A DNA stretch of 64,000 nt from Amycolatopsis azurea DSM 43854 (lineage in GTDB: Bacteria > Actinomycetota > Actinomycetes > Mycobacteriales > Pseudonocardiaceae): the NCBI RefSeq assembly GCF_001995215.1, contig NZ_MUXN01000020.1:213316-277315 (forward strand). The letters are read 5' to 3'. Below the pieces are notes generated by a model. That model was not told the DNA's origin. It searched no databases and worked only from the letters and a program-made list of their open reading frames with translations. This document shows, in pieces, positions 40,850 to 50,032 of the stretch. Position 1 is the stretch's first letter. Every line of letters starts with the position of its first letter. The translations under genes were made by a program, and so were the position numbers.

Positions 40850-41490
40850 GCGAAGATCGTCAGCTGGACCCGGTTCGTCGCGTCGAGTTTCGCGAAGATC
40901 CGGGTGATGTGGGTCTTCACCGTCGCTTCGCTCAGATGCAGTTCCGCGCCGATCTCGGCGTTGGTCCAGCCCTGGGCGACGGCGGTGACGATCTCCCGTT
41001 CCCGTTCGGTCAGGGTGCTCAGCCCGGCCCGCGCCCGATGACGGCGAGGGCTCACCCGGGCCGCGACGAAATGCCCGATGAGTTTCCGCGTCGTCCGCGG
41101 CGACAACATCGCCTCGCCCGCCGCGACCACGCGCACCGCGTCGATGATCTCCTGCGGCGAGCCCTCCTTCAGCAGGAAACCGCTGGCGCCCGCGCCGAGC
41201 GCGTCGAAGACGTACTCGTCGAGGTCGTAGGTGGTCAGTACGAGGACCTTCGGCGGGTTGGGCAGCGCGGTCACGGCCGCGGTCGCGGCGAGACCGTTCA
41301 TCCGCCGCATCCTGATGTCCATCAGCACGATGTCGGGAGCGTGCATGGTCACCTTCGGCACGGCCTCGTCCCCGTCGCCCGCTTCCGCGACGACCTGGAT
41401 GTCGTCCGTGCTGGACAGGATCATCGACAAACCGGTTCGCACGAGCGGGTCGTCGTCGACGAGCAGCACTCGCAGTGGGCGCTGGTTCAC
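40822..41490 (-). CDS. NarL/FixJ-family response regulator
   Basis: 222 residues. Receiver domain 1-120 with the acidic pair in LLVDDDPL, phospho-acceptor Asp in APDIVLMDIRM and Lys in GFLLKEGSP. The LuxR-type helix-turn-helix at about 155-215 has TEREREIVTAVAQGWTNAEI and SEATVKTHITRIFAKL. It follows its kinase gene by 9 bp on the same strand; the two form a two-component system. Confidence 0.92.
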   Translation of the reverse strand: MNQRPLRVLLVDDDPLVRTGLSMILSSTDDIQVVAEAGDGDEAVPKVTMHAPDIVLMDIRMRRMNGLAATAAVTALPNPPKVLVLTTYDLDEYVFDALGAGASGFLLKEGSPQEIIDAVRVVAAGEAMLSPRTTRKLIGHFVAARVSPRRHRARAGLSTLTEREREIVTAVAQGWTNAEIGAELHLSEATVKTHITRIFAKLDATNRVQLTIFAYEAGLVAP

Positions 41491-41499
41491 TCGGACAGG

Positions 41500-42699
41500 T
41501 TAGTGGTGTCCCCATGGTAGCCAAGCCCGGACGGCGAATGTGCGTTCTTCGGTGGGGCCCGCGCTGACGTTCCCGCCGATCAGCGTGACACGTTCGCCGA
41601 TCCCGGTCAGCCCCGTGCCCGCGCCCGGAGTCTTCCCCGCGCCCGGTGTCGCGGGCAGCGGATTGACGACCTCGACGGTCAGCCCGTTCCCCGGCCCTCC
41701 CCGCACCGAGACCTCGGCCGCCGCGCCCGGCGCGTGCTTGAGGATGTTGGTCATCGACTCCTGGACGATCCGGTACGCGGTCGTGCCGAGCAGCGCCGGA
41801 GCCCCGCCCGCGTCGTCGAGCAGGATCGTCACGTTGACCCCCAGCCCGGCCTTGCGGGCGTTGGCGACCAGTTCGGGGATGTCCGCCAGCGTCGGCTGCG
41901 GCGGCTCGGGCTGGGTGCCGCTCTCGCCGTTCTCGCCGAAACCCTGGCCGTCGCGGAGGACGCCGATGACCTGCCGCAGGTCTTCCAGTGACTGGCGCGC
42001 GGTCGTGCGGACGGTTTTCGCGGCTTCCGTCGTCGCGGGTCCTTTGCTGACCTCGAGCGCGCCGGCTTGCAGGGACAGCAGGGAAAGCCGGTGCCCGAGG
42101 ACGTCGTGCATCTCGCGCGCGATCCGGGTGCGTTCCGCGCGCCGGGTCATTTCGGCGCGGAGTTCTTCTTCCTTGGCCTCACGGATCGCGAGCGTGTCCT
42201 GCATCCCGCGGACGACCCCGACGGTGAGCGGCACGGCCGTCATCACGACGGCGACCGTCAGCGTCCCCATCAGCTGCACGGCGGAGAACTGCTTGCCGAC
42301 GATCTGCCCCGCGACGGTCACGTCGGGATGGCGGTTGGCGTCGCCGAACAACGCCCACGCCGTCGCGACGTAGACGAGCACGGAACCGATCCACATGAGA
42401 CGGTCGCGCCGGCGCGCGGTCAAGGCGGCGAGGGCGACCAGCGCGGCCAGCGCGTCGGACCGGAAACAAAGCGGCGGCACGAGGGCGATCCCGAGGACCA
42501 GTTCCGGCCATTTGTGTCGCCAGCAGAGCATGACGGCCGCCGCGATCCCGGTGAAGAAACCGAGCGTTGACCACCAAGTCGGATCGAACGATTTCGTCTC
42601 CGGAAGGTACCCCTGGGCGCTGAAGACGAAAATGCTGCTGACCACGCACGCCGCGACCGCCACCACGGTGAGCACCACCTCGAGCGCACGTCTTGCCAT
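41500..42699 (-). CDS. Two-component sensor histidine kinase (DesK/NarX type)
   Basis: 399 residues. Five or six membrane helices within the first 155 residues, then a HisKA_3 dimerisation domain with the phosphorylated His in REMHDVLGHRLSLL and a HATPase domain with N-box IVQESMTNILKHA and G-box GTGLTGIGERV. It phosphorylates the response regulator encoded 9 bp downstream. The signal is unknown; the sensing part has no large extracellular domain, so a membrane signal is possible. Confidence 0.9.
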   Translation of the reverse strand: MARRALEVVLTVVAVAACVVSSIFVFSAQGYLPETKSFDPTWWSTLGFFTGIAAAVMLCWRHKWPELVLGIALVPPLCFRSDALAALVALAALTARRRDRLMWIGSVLVYVATAWALFGDANRHPDVTVAGQIVGKQFSAVQLMGTLTVAVVMTAVPLTVGVVRGMQDTLAIREAKEEELRAEMTRRAERTRIAREMHDVLGHRLSLLSLQAGALEVSKGPATTEAAKTVRTTARQSLEDLRQVIGVLRDGQGFGENGESGTQPEPPQPTLADIPELVANARKAGLGVNVTILLDDAGGAPALLGTTAYRIVQESMTNILKHAPGAAAEVSVRGGPGNGLTVEVVNPLPATPGAGKTPGAGTGLTGIGERVTLIGGNVSAGPTEERTFAVRAWLPWGHH

Positions 42700-42869
42700 G
42701 CGTTGAGCGTACGCAAAGTGGCTTGGTCCCCCGCATCAGCGGAACAGATCCTTCCGGAAGCGCGAATTACGACTTTCGTCGTAACGGGTTCAAGCGCCGA
42801 GGACGACGCGGAGGCCTCGCGATCGCTGGTTGTATGCCGCCTCGTTCATCCCTTTGGAAAGGAAAACCC

Positions 42870-43472
42870 GTGACCCAGCAAACCCCCTACACGCCGGCCC
42901 CGCAAGCCCCTGGCGGCCCGATGCCACCCCGCAACGGCATCGGCGTCACGGGCTTCGTCCTCGGCCTGGTGGGGCTGGTCTTCTCCCCGATCCCGTTCGT
43001 CGGCGTCATCGCCTGGCCGCTGGTGATCCTCGGCCTGATCTTCTCGATCATCGGGCTGATCCGCGTCAAGAACGGAAAGGCCTCCAACAAGGGGCTCTCC
43101 ATCACCGGCATCGCGTTGTCCGCGCTCGGGCTCGTGGTCTGCGTGGTGTGGATCTTCGTGTTCAACGCGGCCGTCAACGAGGTCAACAACGAGATCAACC
43201 GCACCGCGAAGGTGTCTTACGAGATCACCGGCGACGCCACGAACGTCGAGGTCATCTACGGCGAGGTGCTCAACCCCGTCACCGAAACGGTTCCGGCGCT
43301 GCCCTGGAACAAGGAAGTCGAGAACAAGGGCGTCTACAAGGGCGGGACGCTCACGGTTTCGACGGGTGAGACCGGCGGATCGGTCACCTGCAAGATCACC
43401 GTCGACGGCGCGGTGGTGTCCACCAAGACCGCTTCCGGGGAATTCGCCACGGCCGCTTGCACCGGAGTGTGA
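42870..43472 (+). CDS. DUF4190-like membrane protein with MmpS-like C-terminal domain
   Basis: 200 residues from GTG with GGAAAGGA upstream. A Pro-rich tail (1-22) is followed by a DUF4190-like helix pair (VTGFVLGLVGLVFSPIPFVG, GLSITGIALSALGLVVCVVW) and an extracellular beta domain (VSYEITGDATNVEVIYGEV, SVTCKITVDGAVV) like MmpS/SCO-type accessory proteins. Two cysteines probably form a disulfide. Role unknown; divergent from the kinase gene. Confidence 0.75.
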   Translation: MTQQTPYTPAPQAPGGPMPPRNGIGVTGFVLGLVGLVFSPIPFVGVIAWPLVILGLIFSIIGLIRVKNGKASNKGLSITGIALSALGLVVCVVWIFVFNAAVNEVNNEINRTAKVSYEITGDATNVEVIYGEVLNPVTETVPALPWNKEVENKGVYKGGTLTVSTGETGGSVTCKITVDGAVVSTKTASGEFATAACTGV

Positions 43473-43485
43473 CGGCCGGGCGGTG

Positions 43486-43526
43486 AAAGGCCTCCTTCGC
43501 CATTCTCGGGGTGGCGGGGAGGCCTT
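43486..43526. terminator. Degenerate GTGAAGGCCTCC-type hairpin
   Basis: AAGGCCTCCTTCGCCA (43487-43502) pairs with TGGCGGGGAGGCCTT (43512-43526) with two mismatches. It is related to the 25283-25333 hairpin and lies between two same-direction genes, ending the MmpS-like gene. Confidence 0.55.
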
Positions 43527-43549
43527 CGCGATTCCGGCATGATGCGGGC

Positions 43550-44677
43550 ATGACCGAGACCGTCCATCCGTTCGCCCCGCCCGCCCACGAACGTCGCTGG
43601 ATCGAAACCGTCACCGAACTGGCGAAGGACTTCGCCGCGAGCGCCGCCGAGTTCGACGAAACGGCCGAGTTGCCCATCGCCAACCTTCGCGCGCTCCATG
43701 CGACAGGACTCGACAGGGCGACCTTGCCGGCGGAGTTCGGCGGTGAGGACCTCAGCTATCGGGCCTATGGCGAGATCGTCCGGATCCTCAGCGCCGCCTG
43801 TTCCTCCACGGCGTGCGTCTGGGTGATGCACATCGGTGCCGCGGTCGGACTGACTCAGCTGTCCGCTCCCGAACTGGGCCGGTTCTATGCCGGGGAACTC
43901 ATCGACGGCAAACGGTTCGCGAACGCGCTGTCGGAACCGAGCGGCGGGAACATGTTCCTGATGCCGCAGCAGGTCGCCGAGCCCGTCGACGGCGGGCACC
44001 GGCTCACCGGTGCCAAGCGGTTCGTTTCCGGTTGTGAGGTCGCCGACCATTTCCTGGTCAACGCGCTCGTCGACGGCGCGCCCACCTTCTTCGGTGTGGC
44101 GCCGGACGACACGATGACCTTCGTACCGATCTGGGACACGATGGGGTTGCGCGCCAGCCGCAGTCAGCTCGTCTCTTTCGAAGGGACCGTTCTGCGGGCG
44201 GACCGCAGGTGCCCGCCCTCGGCCGAGCGGCGCCCGAACCACATCGCGGCCGGCCTCGCGTTCCTGTCCCTGGGGATAGCCGACGCGGCGGAGGACGCGC
44301 TGATCTCGCATGCGCGAAGCCGCGTCATCCCCGCGACGGGACAGCCGCTCGCGGAAATGCAATGGCTGCGGTTCGAAGCCGCGGATGTCCACACCCGTCT
44401 CGAAGCGGCGCGCATGTACTCGCTGCACATGGCGTGGCTGGCGGACCGGAACTCGCCGGAGTTCCTGCCCGCGACCATGACGGCGAAGGTGCTCGCGAAC
44501 GACATCGCCCGCGACGTCGCCCAGCTGGCGCTGAAAGCCGGTGGTGGATCGGGCTTCCTGCGCACTTCGCCGATCCAGCGGCTTTTCCGGGACGCGCAGG
44601 CCGGTGGGCTGATGGCTTATTCGGCCGAAGTCTGCAAGGACCGGATCGGGGAGACGGTGCTCCTGCCGCAGGACTGA
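43550..44677 (+). CDS. Acyl-CoA dehydrogenase-family flavoprotein
   Basis: 375 residues. The three-domain ACAD fold is visible: helical N-terminus with TLPAEFGGEDLSYRAYGEI, the middle beta domain (SEPSGGNMFLMPQ, LTGAKRFVSGCEVADHFLV) and helical C-terminus (AARMYSLHMAWLADR). It lacks the usual catalytic Glu motif and fits the DszC/HsaA-like flavin monooxygenase and nitroalkane-oxidase side of the family. Substrate unknown; a separate promoter is likely. Confidence 0.8.
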   Translation: MTETVHPFAPPAHERRWIETVTELAKDFAASAAEFDETAELPIANLRALHATGLDRATLPAEFGGEDLSYRAYGEIVRILSAACSSTACVWVMHIGAAVGLTQLSAPELGRFYAGELIDGKRFANALSEPSGGNMFLMPQQVAEPVDGGHRLTGAKRFVSGCEVADHFLVNALVDGAPTFFGVAPDDTMTFVPIWDTMGLRASRSQLVSFEGTVLRADRRCPPSAERRPNHIAAGLAFLSLGIADAAEDALISHARSRVIPATGQPLAEMQWLRFEAADVHTRLEAARMYSLHMAWLADRNSPEFLPATMTAKVLANDIARDVAQLALKAGGGSGFLRTSPIQRLFRDAQAGGLMAYSAEVCKDRIGETVLLPQD

Positions 44678-44729
44678 CTCGGATGGCCGGCCGGGTGACG
44701 TCAAGCCCGGCCGGTCCCGCCGGAGCGGG

Positions 44730-44783
44730 TCAGCAGCAGCCGGTGCCGCAGCAGTCGCAGTCGCACCAGTCGTCGTTCCGCAT
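44730..44783 (-). CDS. Cysteine-rich 17-residue peptide coupled to a MerR regulator
   Basis: The whole peptide is MRNDDWCDCDCCGTGCC: six of the last eleven residues are Cys and three are Asp within DCDC-type clusters. It begins 2 nt after the MerR stop codon. AAGGAGGTGG, one of the best ribosome sites of the window, lies in the last codons of merR, nine bases before this ATG; an ATG at 44789 would be too close. The thiol clusters suggest a soft-metal ligand (Cu, Zn, Hg, As). No family recognised. Confidence 0.7.
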   Translation of the reverse strand: MRNDDWCDCDCCGTGCC

Positions 44784-44785
44784 GG

Positions 44786-45223
44786 TCATCCACCTCCTTC
44801 CCCGGATTCGCGGGCAGGTGGGCACCAGGCGCCGGGAAGCGGATCGGCGCAGCTCTCGCCGGACATCCCGGACAGCAGGGAACTGAGTTCGGCGTGCAAC
44901 TCGCCGAGCCGGCTCATCTCCGCCTCGATCTCGGCGAGATGACGCCTCAGCATGGTTTCGGCGGGTTCGCACGGGCACACCCCGGTGTCGCGCACGCTCA
45001 GCAGGTCACCGATCTCCGTCAGCGTCAGCCCGAGCCGCTGGGTGCCGCGGATGAACCGCAGCCTGTCGATGACGTTCTCGTCGTAGCGCCGGTGCGCCCC
45101 GCTCGTCCGCGCCGGGACGGGCAGGAGGCCGATGCGCTCGTAGTAGCGCACGGTGTCCGGCCGGACCCCGGCGCGAGAGGTCACCTGGGACATCGTCAAC
45201 GCCGTCGCCGCTTCGGTTCGCAT
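44786..45223 (-). CDS. MerR-family regulator with C-terminal cysteine motifs
   Basis: 145 residues. N-terminal MerR helix-turn-helix (MSQVTSRAGVRPDTVRYYER, then IGLLPVPARTSGAHRRYDE), a dimerisation helix (LAEIEAEMSRLGELHAELSS) and a CPC motif in RDTGVCPCEPAETM, with two later cysteines (GESCADPLPGAWC). This is the layout of metal-responsive MerR proteins. The C-terminal cysteines and the coupled Cys-rich peptide suggest metal sensing; the metal is not identified. Confidence 0.85.
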   Translation of the reverse strand: MRTEAATALTMSQVTSRAGVRPDTVRYYERIGLLPVPARTSGAHRRYDENVIDRLRFIRGTQRLGLTLTEIGDLLSVRDTGVCPCEPAETMLRRHLAEIEAEMSRLGELHAELSSLLSGMSGESCADPLPGAWCPPARESGEGGG

Positions 45224-45352
45224 GTCCTGAGCGTAGAACTTGGACCCGGCTCCAGAATCAAGCCCGAAATCCGACGGGGCTCACGAGGAGAAGACGGCGG
45301 CGCGGCGCGTCCGCATCATTCGAGAGGGTGGAAACGGCGAGAGGACGGCACG

Positions 45353-46150
45353 GTGACTGACTTCCGGTACGTGATCAGGGACCTCACCACGGAGGGTGAA
45401 CAGGTCGACGCCCTGGTGTCCGATCTGGACGACGCGGGATGGGATCTGCCCACGCCCGCGGCCGGCTGGTCGATCAAGCACCAGATCGCTCATCTCTCCT
45501 TCATCTTCAAGATCGCCGGGTTGTCCGCGGCCGAACCGCAGAAGTTCGCCGAAGTCATGAAGAGCTCGATGGCGCGCGGCTTCGACGCCGCCGTCAACGC
45601 GGCGCTCGACGATTACCTCGGCGACCCCGACGAGGTCCTGCTGAGCCGGTGGCGCGCCGAACGCGACGCCGGTATCAAGGCGCTCGCCGCGGTCCCGGCG
45701 GACCAGGTCGTGCCGTGGCTGGTCAACCCGCTGCCACCGGCCATCCTCGCTTGCGCCGGGATGATGGAACTGTTCGCCCACGGCCAGGACATCGCGGACG
45801 CGCTGGGCGTGCGGCCGGAACGGACCGACCGGCTCGCGTACCTCGTCGGATTCGCCGTCCGGGTGCGGGACTTCGGCTACGAGGCACGAGGCCTGACCCC
45901 GCCGGAGCAGGAGTTCCGCTTCGAGATCACTTCGCCGTCGGGGCAGCTGTGGACCTTCGGCCCCGAGGACTCGCCGCAGCGGATCACCGGGAGCGCGGAG
46001 GACTTCTGCCTCCTGGTCACGCGGCGCCGTCACCGCGACGATCTCGACGTCCGTGCCGAAGGCGCGCTCGCGGAGCACTGGCTGGACATCGCGCAGGCGT
46101 ACCGCGGTCCCGCGGGAGAGGGCCGCGCGCCAGGGCAGTTCGAAAGCTGA
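45353..46150 (+). CDS. TIGR03084-family putative metal-binding protein (DinB/MPI fold)
   Basis: 265 residues from GTG with a GAGAGG-like site. N-terminal DinB-like four-helix domain with a conserved histidine set (SIKHQIAHLSFIF and LFAHGQDIADALG), and a C-terminal domain ending near YRGPAGEGRAPGQF. Related to mycothiol-dependent maleylpyruvate isomerases. Activity not known. Confidence 0.8.
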   Translation: MTDFRYVIRDLTTEGEQVDALVSDLDDAGWDLPTPAAGWSIKHQIAHLSFIFKIAGLSAAEPQKFAEVMKSSMARGFDAAVNAALDDYLGDPDEVLLSRWRAERDAGIKALAAVPADQVVPWLVNPLPPAILACAGMMELFAHGQDIADALGVRPERTDRLAYLVGFAVRVRDFGYEARGLTPPEQEFRFEITSPSGQLWTFGPEDSPQRITGSAEDFCLLVTRRRHRDDLDVRAEGALAEHWLDIAQAYRGPAGEGRAPGQFES

Positions 46151-46250
46151 GAAACCGCGCCGCTTCCGGGATGATTCAGAGCATCCTGGGAGTCGCGATC
46201 AACTCCGCCCGGTGCGATCGTCGAGGACACACGGGGTCTAGGAGGCGATC

Positions 46251-46892
46251 GTGGCACGGGTGTGGCTGATCAGGCACGGAGAGAGCGAGTCCAACGCGGG
46301 TCTTCCCGGCGGCGAGCCGGGGGCGTCGGCACTGACCGGACTCGGCAGACGGCAAGCCCTCGAAGTCGCGGAATCACTGGCGGAACCGCCTCGGTTGATC
46401 GTGACGTCGCCGTTCCTGCGGGCGCGACAGACCGCCGAGCCGACGATCGAGCGGTACCCCGGCGCGGAGCGTGAGGAGTGGCCTGTCCAGGAGTTCACCT
46501 TTCTCGGCGAACTCCATGGACAGGTCACCACCACCGCGACCCGCAAGCCGTACACGGAGGCCTACTGGGAGCGGGCCGATCCACACCACGCGGTGAACGG
46601 CGCGGAATCCTTCGCCGATCTCTTCGCCCGGACCCGGGAATTCCTGGCACGGTTGGGAGAACGGGAACCCGGACCGATCGCGGTCTTCACGCACGGGCTC
46701 TTCATCCGCGCGGTCATGTGGTCACTGCTGACCGGGGTCACCACCCCGGACAGCGAGGCCATGCGCGGATTCCGCACGTTCGCCGACACCTACCTCGTGC
46801 CGAACGGCAACATCACCGAACTGCGATACACGCCCGGGAAACGGATTCCGCGGGTGGTGGTCCCGCTAGCGTCCCGGTACGCCGACCGTTAG
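46251..46892 (+). CDS. Histidine phosphatase (phosphoglycerate-mutase-like)
   Basis: 213 residues. Catalytic motif VWLIRHGESESNAG at the N-terminus, LTGLGRRQA, a second arginine in SPFLRARQTAEP and the second catalytic histidine in IAVFTHGLFIRAVMW. Broad phosphatase; the substrate cannot be told. GTG/ATG start at 46251. The stop overlaps the convergent P450 gene by 4 bp. Confidence 0.87.
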   Translation: MARVWLIRHGESESNAGLPGGEPGASALTGLGRRQALEVAESLAEPPRLIVTSPFLRARQTAEPTIERYPGAEREEWPVQEFTFLGELHGQVTTTATRKPYTEAYWERADPHHAVNGAESFADLFARTREFLARLGEREPGPIAVFTHGLFIRAVMWSLLTGVTTPDSEAMRGFRTFADTYLVPNGNITELRYTPGKRIPRVVVPLASRYADR

Positions 46893-48094
46893 GGCTTCAG
46901 CAGCAGCTGGAGCTCGTTCACCCCGGTCATGTGCGGGCTGGGGATGAACGACGGCGGAACGGCCGGATCGGTACGCAGATCAGGGAACCGGTCCAGCAGG
47001 ATGTTGAGCGCGGTCTTGCCTTCCAGCCGGGCCAGCGGGGCGCCGATGCAGAAATGGATCCCGCGGCCGAAGGCGAGATGCGGGTTGTGCGCCCTCGCCG
47101 GGTCGAAGACGCCCGGGTCCGTGAACGTGCGCGGATCCCGGTTCGCCGCCGCGACCCAGGTGAACACCATGCTGTCCGCCGGGATCGTCTGTCCGCCCAG
47201 TTCGACCTCGGTCGTCGTGGCGCGGGCGACGAGGGCGAACGGGCTGAGGAAACGCAGTGATTCCTCGATGGTGGCGGGCAGCAGCGAGCGGTCCTCGCGG
47301 ACGCGCCGGTACTCGTCCGGATGGGAATCCAGGCACAGCACCGTGTTCCCGAGCAGCATCGTGGTGGTGATGTGCCCGGCGAGCAGCAGCACGTTCGCGA
47401 AATTGACGACTTCGTTCTGCGTGAGTTTCACGCCGTCGACCTCGGCCTCGACGAGCTTGGTCAGCAGGTCCTCACGCGGGTTCTTCCGTCGGTCGTCGAC
47501 GTGCTCGCCCAGATAGCCGACGAGGTTGTTCAGCTGTTCCTGCGTCTCCTCGGCGGCCTTCTTGTCCGCCTCGGTCTGCTTGGTCAGCGACCGTTGCTGG
47601 CTGTTCCGCAGCAACGTGTCGACCCATTCCTTGAACAGGTCGCGATCGCTCGCCGGGATGCCGAGCAGTTCCGCGATGACGATCACCGGCAGCGGATAAG
47701 CCAGGTGTGTCACCAATTCCATCGAGTCCGCGCCGTCGACGGCGTCGAGGAGTTCGTTCGTCAACGCGGCGATCCGCGGTTCGAGGTCCGCGACGACCTT
47801 CGGCGTGAAGGCGTGGCTGACCAGCGTGCGCAGCTTCTTGTGGTCCGGCGGGTCCATCTGGAGCAGGTTGCCCTCGACGAACTGGTCCTTCGCCGGCGAC
47901 ACCTCCTTGGGGATCAGGCGGGCGGTGTCGGAGGAGAACACCTTGGGATCACTCAAGGTTTTCAGTGCTTCGGCGTGACCGTAGACATTCCACGCACCCG
48001 TCGCGGGTTCGAAACCGACCGGGTCGGCCGGGAATTCACCTCGAAGCCAGAACTGTGCCTCGTGGACACCCCAGTTTTCGGCGATCGTGGTCAT
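46889..48094 (-). CDS. Cytochrome P450
   Basis: 401 residues from the ATG of MTTIAENWG with AGGGGG upstream. Heme loop FGRGIHFCIGAPLAR with the ligand Cys, ExxR in EESLRFL and the I-helix LLLAGHITTTMLL. The acid usually following AGH is Ile here, a pattern also seen in some macrolide-type P450s. A monooxygenase for an unknown, perhaps secondary-metabolite substrate. A TetR gene precedes it on the same strand (37 bp), likely its regulator. Confidence 0.9.
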   Translation of the reverse strand: MTTIAENWGVHEAQFWLRGEFPADPVGFEPATGAWNVYGHAEALKTLSDPKVFSSDTARLIPKEVSPAKDQFVEGNLLQMDPPDHKKLRTLVSHAFTPKVVADLEPRIAALTNELLDAVDGADSMELVTHLAYPLPVIVIAELLGIPASDRDLFKEWVDTLLRNSQQRSLTKQTEADKKAAEETQEQLNNLVGYLGEHVDDRRKNPREDLLTKLVEAEVDGVKLTQNEVVNFANVLLLAGHITTTMLLGNTVLCLDSHPDEYRRVREDRSLLPATIEESLRFLSPFALVARATTTEVELGGQTIPADSMVFTWVAAANRDPRTFTDPGVFDPARAHNPHLAFGRGIHFCIGAPLARLEGKTALNILLDRFPDLRTDPAVPPSFIPSPHMTGVNELQLLLKP

Positions 48095-48131
48095 GGCTTG
48101 CCCCCTTCTTCTCGTGGTGGAGGAGCTCGGA

Positions 48132-48836
48132 TCAGCCAGGCTCCTCGGTGCCGTCCTTTCGGTAGATCCAGGCGTCATAGGACGAGATCAGATCCCGGAA
48201 CGCTTCGATCACTTCGGCCGCGGCGTCGGCCAGATTCGCCGTGGACGCCTGCTCCGGCGGCTCGAACGCCGTCCGGATGATGTGCGCGAGAGCGTCGGCC
48301 TTCTCCTCGGGTGTGAGGCCGGTGCCGTCGCTGGTGAAGCTGTCCATCAGGTAGAACCCCAACGCCGAGGCGCGCAGGGAAAAGAGCAGGTTCGGGATGT
48401 CGTTCCGGAGCAGGCCCCGGTCGGTCATCGTCTTCAAATACCGCTCGGTGACGACGGCGTCCTGATCCTGCAAGGGATGTCGCTTCAACCGGCCCAGCAG
48501 TTCGGTGTTGCCGGTGATGAGCGCGCCGAGCAACGGATTGCGCTGGGTGAACAGGAACGCGGCCCGCTGGAACCGATGCGGGACCACTTCCGCCGGATCC
48601 TCGGCCAGCCGATCGAGAAGATTCGCGGCGGCCCGGAGGGATTCGCGCAGGAGCAACGCGTGGAAGAGGGTTTCCTTGGTGGGCCAGTGCAGGTAGATCG
48701 TGCCTTTCCCGATGCCCGCCTGACTCGCGATGTCCTCGATGGTCACCTTGCGATAGCCCAGCCGCGACAGCAGGACGCCGGCCGCGTCGAGGATGCGATC
48801 GGCGCGGCCGGCGGTGCGGTCCGGACGTTCTGTCAC
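48132..48836 (-). CDS. TetR-family regulator
   Basis: 234 residues. N-terminal HTH (ILDAAGVLLSRLGYRKVTIE, DIASQAGIGKGTIYLHWPTK) and an all-helical ligand domain. It lies upstream of the P450 gene in the same direction, so it probably controls it; the operator was not found. The start is the ATG of MTERPDRT. Confidence 0.87.
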   Translation of the reverse strand: MTERPDRTAGRADRILDAAGVLLSRLGYRKVTIEDIASQAGIGKGTIYLHWPTKETLFHALLLRESLRAAANLLDRLAEDPAEVVPHRFQRAAFLFTQRNPLLGALITGNTELLGRLKRHPLQDQDAVVTERYLKTMTDRGLLRNDIPNLLFSLRASALGFYLMDSFTSDGTGLTPEEKADALAHIIRTAFEPPEQASTANLADAAAEVIEAFRDLISSYDAWIYRKDGTEEPG

Positions 48837-48944
48837 GTGCGCTCCCAGTCTCTGACTTCGTGACCAGATTTGCTTATCTGGTCATCCGGTCAGGTTCGAC
48901 GGTAGCGCCGGAGGGACGGGTCCGGCAAGGAAATCGACGGGTTC

Positions 48945-49883
48945 TTAACGCAGACGGTGGGCGAGCAGGAAGTTCCAGATGACCGGCGTCGCGTTGATGA
49001 CGGTCGGGGTGGCGGAGTCGTTGTTCGGTCCGGTGCTCGGCCAGACGTGCCCGGCGCCTTCGACCCGGTAGTGCTGGAGCGAACAACCGAGCCAGCGCTG
49101 GACGGTGACGTCGGTCTTCGGCGAGTACTCGATCGGGCGAGAGAAGCAGCCGTTCCGGTCCGCCCAAGCGGCGAGCCAGTCCGGAAGCGTCGGCAAGCCC
49201 TTCGCGGGATTCCCGGTGTAGGGGATCGTCGTGTCGGCCGTTCCGTGGAAGTCGAGAATCGGAGCGGGGCGCGACGGGTCGCACTCGCCGCCTTGCGGGT
49301 AGAACGCACCGGCGACCGGGGCGAAGGCCGCGATCCGGCCCGGCATCCGGCAGGCGAGGACGCCGACGAATCCGCCGCCGTTCGACTTGCCCGTCGCGTA
49401 GATCCGGCGGGAGTCGACGCACAGTTCCCGCTGGAGCGCGTTCAGCAGATCGCTGGTGAAGAGCACGTCGTCGGCTGCCGCCGAATACGGTGCGCCGGTC
49501 CAGGCCGATTCGCCGTCGGTGCCGACAAGTCCTTGCGGGTAGACGGAAATCGCGTCATACGCGGAAAACCCGGATAGCTCCTCTTGGTATTTCGACGTCC
49601 GCTTGTGTCCGTGGAACGACAACACCAGCGGGTACGGCCGTGACGGCTGGTACCGCGCGGGAACGTGCACCGTGTACTCGCGGGTCAGGCCGCCGGACGT
49701 CAAGGTCCGCGGCGTTGTCGCCCCCGCGGGAACCGGGGACGGACGATGACAGCCGGTGGTCCGCACCGGACTGTCGATCGGCGACGGCGCGGCCGACGCC
49801 ATCGGTACGGCGAACAGGCTCAAACCGGCAGCGGCGGCGACCGCCAGTGCGACACGGCGCAGGTGTTTCGTGGGACCAGGCAC
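48945..49883 (-). CDS. Secreted PHB-depolymerase/feruloyl-esterase-like esterase
   Basis: 312 residues. Signal peptide to about residue 33 (VALAVAAAAGLSLFAVPMAS). The esterase motifs are VLSFHGHKRTS, nucleophile GKSNGGGFV and the C-terminal His in VEGAGHVWPS. This is the esterase D / LpqC type, acting on polymeric or phenolic esters. Several cysteines suggest disulfides. Confidence 0.85.
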   Translation of the reverse strand: MPGPTKHLRRVALAVAAAAGLSLFAVPMASAAPSPIDSPVRTTGCHRPSPVPAGATTPRTLTSGGLTREYTVHVPARYQPSRPYPLVLSFHGHKRTSKYQEELSGFSAYDAISVYPQGLVGTDGESAWTGAPYSAAADDVLFTSDLLNALQRELCVDSRRIYATGKSNGGGFVGVLACRMPGRIAAFAPVAGAFYPQGGECDPSRPAPILDFHGTADTTIPYTGNPAKGLPTLPDWLAAWADRNGCFSRPIEYSPKTDVTVQRWLGCSLQHYRVEGAGHVWPSTGPNNDSATPTVINATPVIWNFLLAHRLR

Positions 49884-50032
49884 GCGATCCTCCTTGATCG
49901 GGCGGCGGGGCGGTGATCAGGGTCACCCTCGGCTCGAGCCTGGTCAGCATTGTGTTCATTGAGTTTTCGGATCGCTGGTCCTGTCACCCCGTCGGGCGGC
50001 TGATCGACCGCCTCGCCGGGGCTCGCGGTCGG

